Source: Emydura subglobosa (lineage: Eukaryota > Chordata > Testudines > Chelidae). Taken from it: 64,000 nucleotides of DNA. The position numbers and the translations under genes are program-made. The stretch covers positions 1,311,857-1,375,856 of the forward strand of contig ML680055.1 of NCBI GenBank assembly GCA_007922225.1, written 5' to 3'. The notes beneath the pieces were generated by a model, which saw nothing but the letters and a program-made list of their open reading frames with translations, ran no database searches and had not been told where the DNA came from. This document shows, piece after piece, positions 59,105-64,000 of the stretch; the first letter of the stretch is position 1; every line of letters starts with the position of its first letter.

Positions 59105-59390
59105 GGCGCCAGCAGCTAGTGCACTGGACTGAGAGTCAGGTGACCTTGGTTCTATTCCCAGCTCCGGCAGTGTGACCTTGGGCAAAACCACTGCCCCTCT
59201 CTGTGCCTGTTTCTCATCAGCTCCTTTGCTTGTCTATTGAGCTTGGAAGATCCTTGAGGCAGGACCCGCCTGTACTCTGTCTGCGCAGCACCTGTACCGT
59301 GGGGCTGAAGCTCAGCTGGGACCTGTAGACTCTACCACTGGGGGAATGAATGAATAAATATCCTAACAAAGGAGATTAGATTGATTAGAT
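59105..59390 (+). repeat. MIR/CORE-SINE-like element, long copy
   Basis: CAGCTAGTGCACTGGACTGA (A-box-like), TTCTATTCCCAGCTCCGGCA (B-box-like), GTGTGACCTTGGGCAAAACC, CTCTCTGTGCCTGTTTCTCA, and the tail GCGCAGCACCTGTACCGTGG, ending in GAATGAATGAATAAATA. This is the most complete SINE in the window. Confidence 0.75.
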
Positions 59391-60532
59391 GATCACAGTT
59401 CCCCTCTGGCCCTAACGGCTCTGGTCTATAAATAAGCAGGCCGCTGTGGTGTGGGTGAAATGGACAGCTCTCTGCCAGGAGCTACCAGAGCCCCACCAAA
59501 CTCACTGCATCTCACAGGTTAGCTTTGTGAAAGGCAGCGGCATACGAGCAATGGCCAACTGAATAAGCAGTCGCATATAACAATTAATGTTAAAAAGGAC
59601 CCAGATCCATCACCCCATCTATCCCTTGCAAATTTCCCTGGGGAAATCAAACACCATTGTGGAGGTCAGAGAACCAACCACAGCACAGGACCTGTTGGGA
59701 TCTAGGGAACTTCCCTGCGCTCAGCCCCATCACATGGAACCTGCTCTCAGCCCGAGCAGCCTGGCTCACGATCCAGCCTGAGGAAGGCTTGTGAGAGGCG
59801 ACTCTGAAAATAAGTTTTTCTCCTGAAGACCCCAGTAACTGAGGCATCCGCTGTGATTAAATTACCCTGCCACCCAACTGCTTCTCGCTTATCAGCTTGT
59901 GAAACTGACGCTCTCTTCCAGGTCCTAACCCAGCAGGGAGATGAGGTGCCACCCGCCTGCGCCAAGGATGACAGACAGACAGACAGCAGCACCAGAAGAG
60001 ACAATCAGACACCGAGGGACCCACCGACAAGGATGTGCAACGTGGGTCAGGCAGCACCAGATCAGCTGGACACTTTGTTCAGCTCTGGCTTAATTAGGAA
60101 ATGCAATTAGGGGGCTGGAGAGTCCTCTGCCGGCATCATAGCCAGTCACGGCTGTCAGGGGAGGGCGGGAGGAGGGGAAGATTTAGGAGGCGAGTGTTTC
60201 CTCCTGTGAATTCTTTTCACTGCAAACAAATATCTATCGCCAGACATGCTCCCTGCCCCCCACCCCGGGTGCATTGGGGCCGGGCTGGGGAACAAGGCAG
60301 AGAAAGTAGCAGGCCCAAGGCAGCTCGCTGCTCTCTGAAACCCCCCAAACTTCTCCCTGCCTCTGGGGATCCCCAACCCCCCCGGCCTCCCCCCGCCCCC
60401 AGACCCGACCTGGATCGGAGACTCCAGCTCTTGGTACAGAAACTTTGCATGGGGGGGGGGGAGCGAGCATCAGTCCGAAAGAGACTCCCCGGTGCAACTT
60501 ACAGCTCCCGGGCTCCGGCTCGGTTCCTGCTA

Positions 60533-64000
<3,468 letters not shown>

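Overview
The window is vertebrate genomic DNA, most likely from a turtle or another non-avian reptile. The signs are one recognisable host gene split by a spliceosomal intron, several CR1-clade LINE copies, a Tx1/L1-type LINE, GIY-YIG Penelope-like elements, hAT and Harbinger DNA transposons, palindromic MITEs and old MIR/CORE-SINE-like pieces. No bacterial or viral gene organisation is present. The species call is an inference from the repeat mix; the gene call is firm.

The only host gene I can support is C1QL1 (C1q-like 1) on the minus strand, and its whole coding sequence is here. Exon 1 (60707-61276) encodes the signal peptide, a short Cys-containing segment, the collagen-like stalk and most of the C1q globular domain. 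Exon 2 (2676-2855) encodes the last 59 residues. Between them is one phase-0 intron of 57,851 bp with GT-AG ends, which fills about 90% of the window. Joined, the exons give 249 residues. A CpG-rich island covers exon 1 and the presumed promoter. Sequence below 2676 is 3' UTR and downstream flank.

The intron is a stack of transposable elements. 4.9-5.5 kb: antisense CR1. 6.6-10.9 kb: a decayed Tx1/L1 LINE, split by a CR1 fragment and by a 1.3-kb insertion that holds an unrecognised acidic, Trp-containing repeat reading frame. 11.3 kb: a 40-bp tandem repeat across a 10-N gap. 14.0-14.2 kb: a 165-bp strictly alternating purine-pyrimidine tract. 16.3-22.4 kb: a nest of two Penelope-like copies, a Harbinger remnant, a hAT MITE and CR1 ends. 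26.1-26.8 and 31.9-32.7 kb: non-autonomous hAT elements with 8-bp target duplications. 28.7-30.4 kb: a sense CR1. 33.7-38.2 kb: a near-complete Harbinger with two convergent dead genes and a nested CR1. 52.8-54.7 kb: another sense CR1. Between these lie MITEs, SINE fragments and sequence in which I see no gene.

Every transposon frame I read carries stops or frameshifts, or has lost a key residue, so I infer none is active. The interest lies in the inflated C1QL1 intron, the order of nested insertions, and the unexplained repeat ORF at 9.0-9.7 kb. Element boundaries without a TIR or target duplication are approximate to tens of bases.
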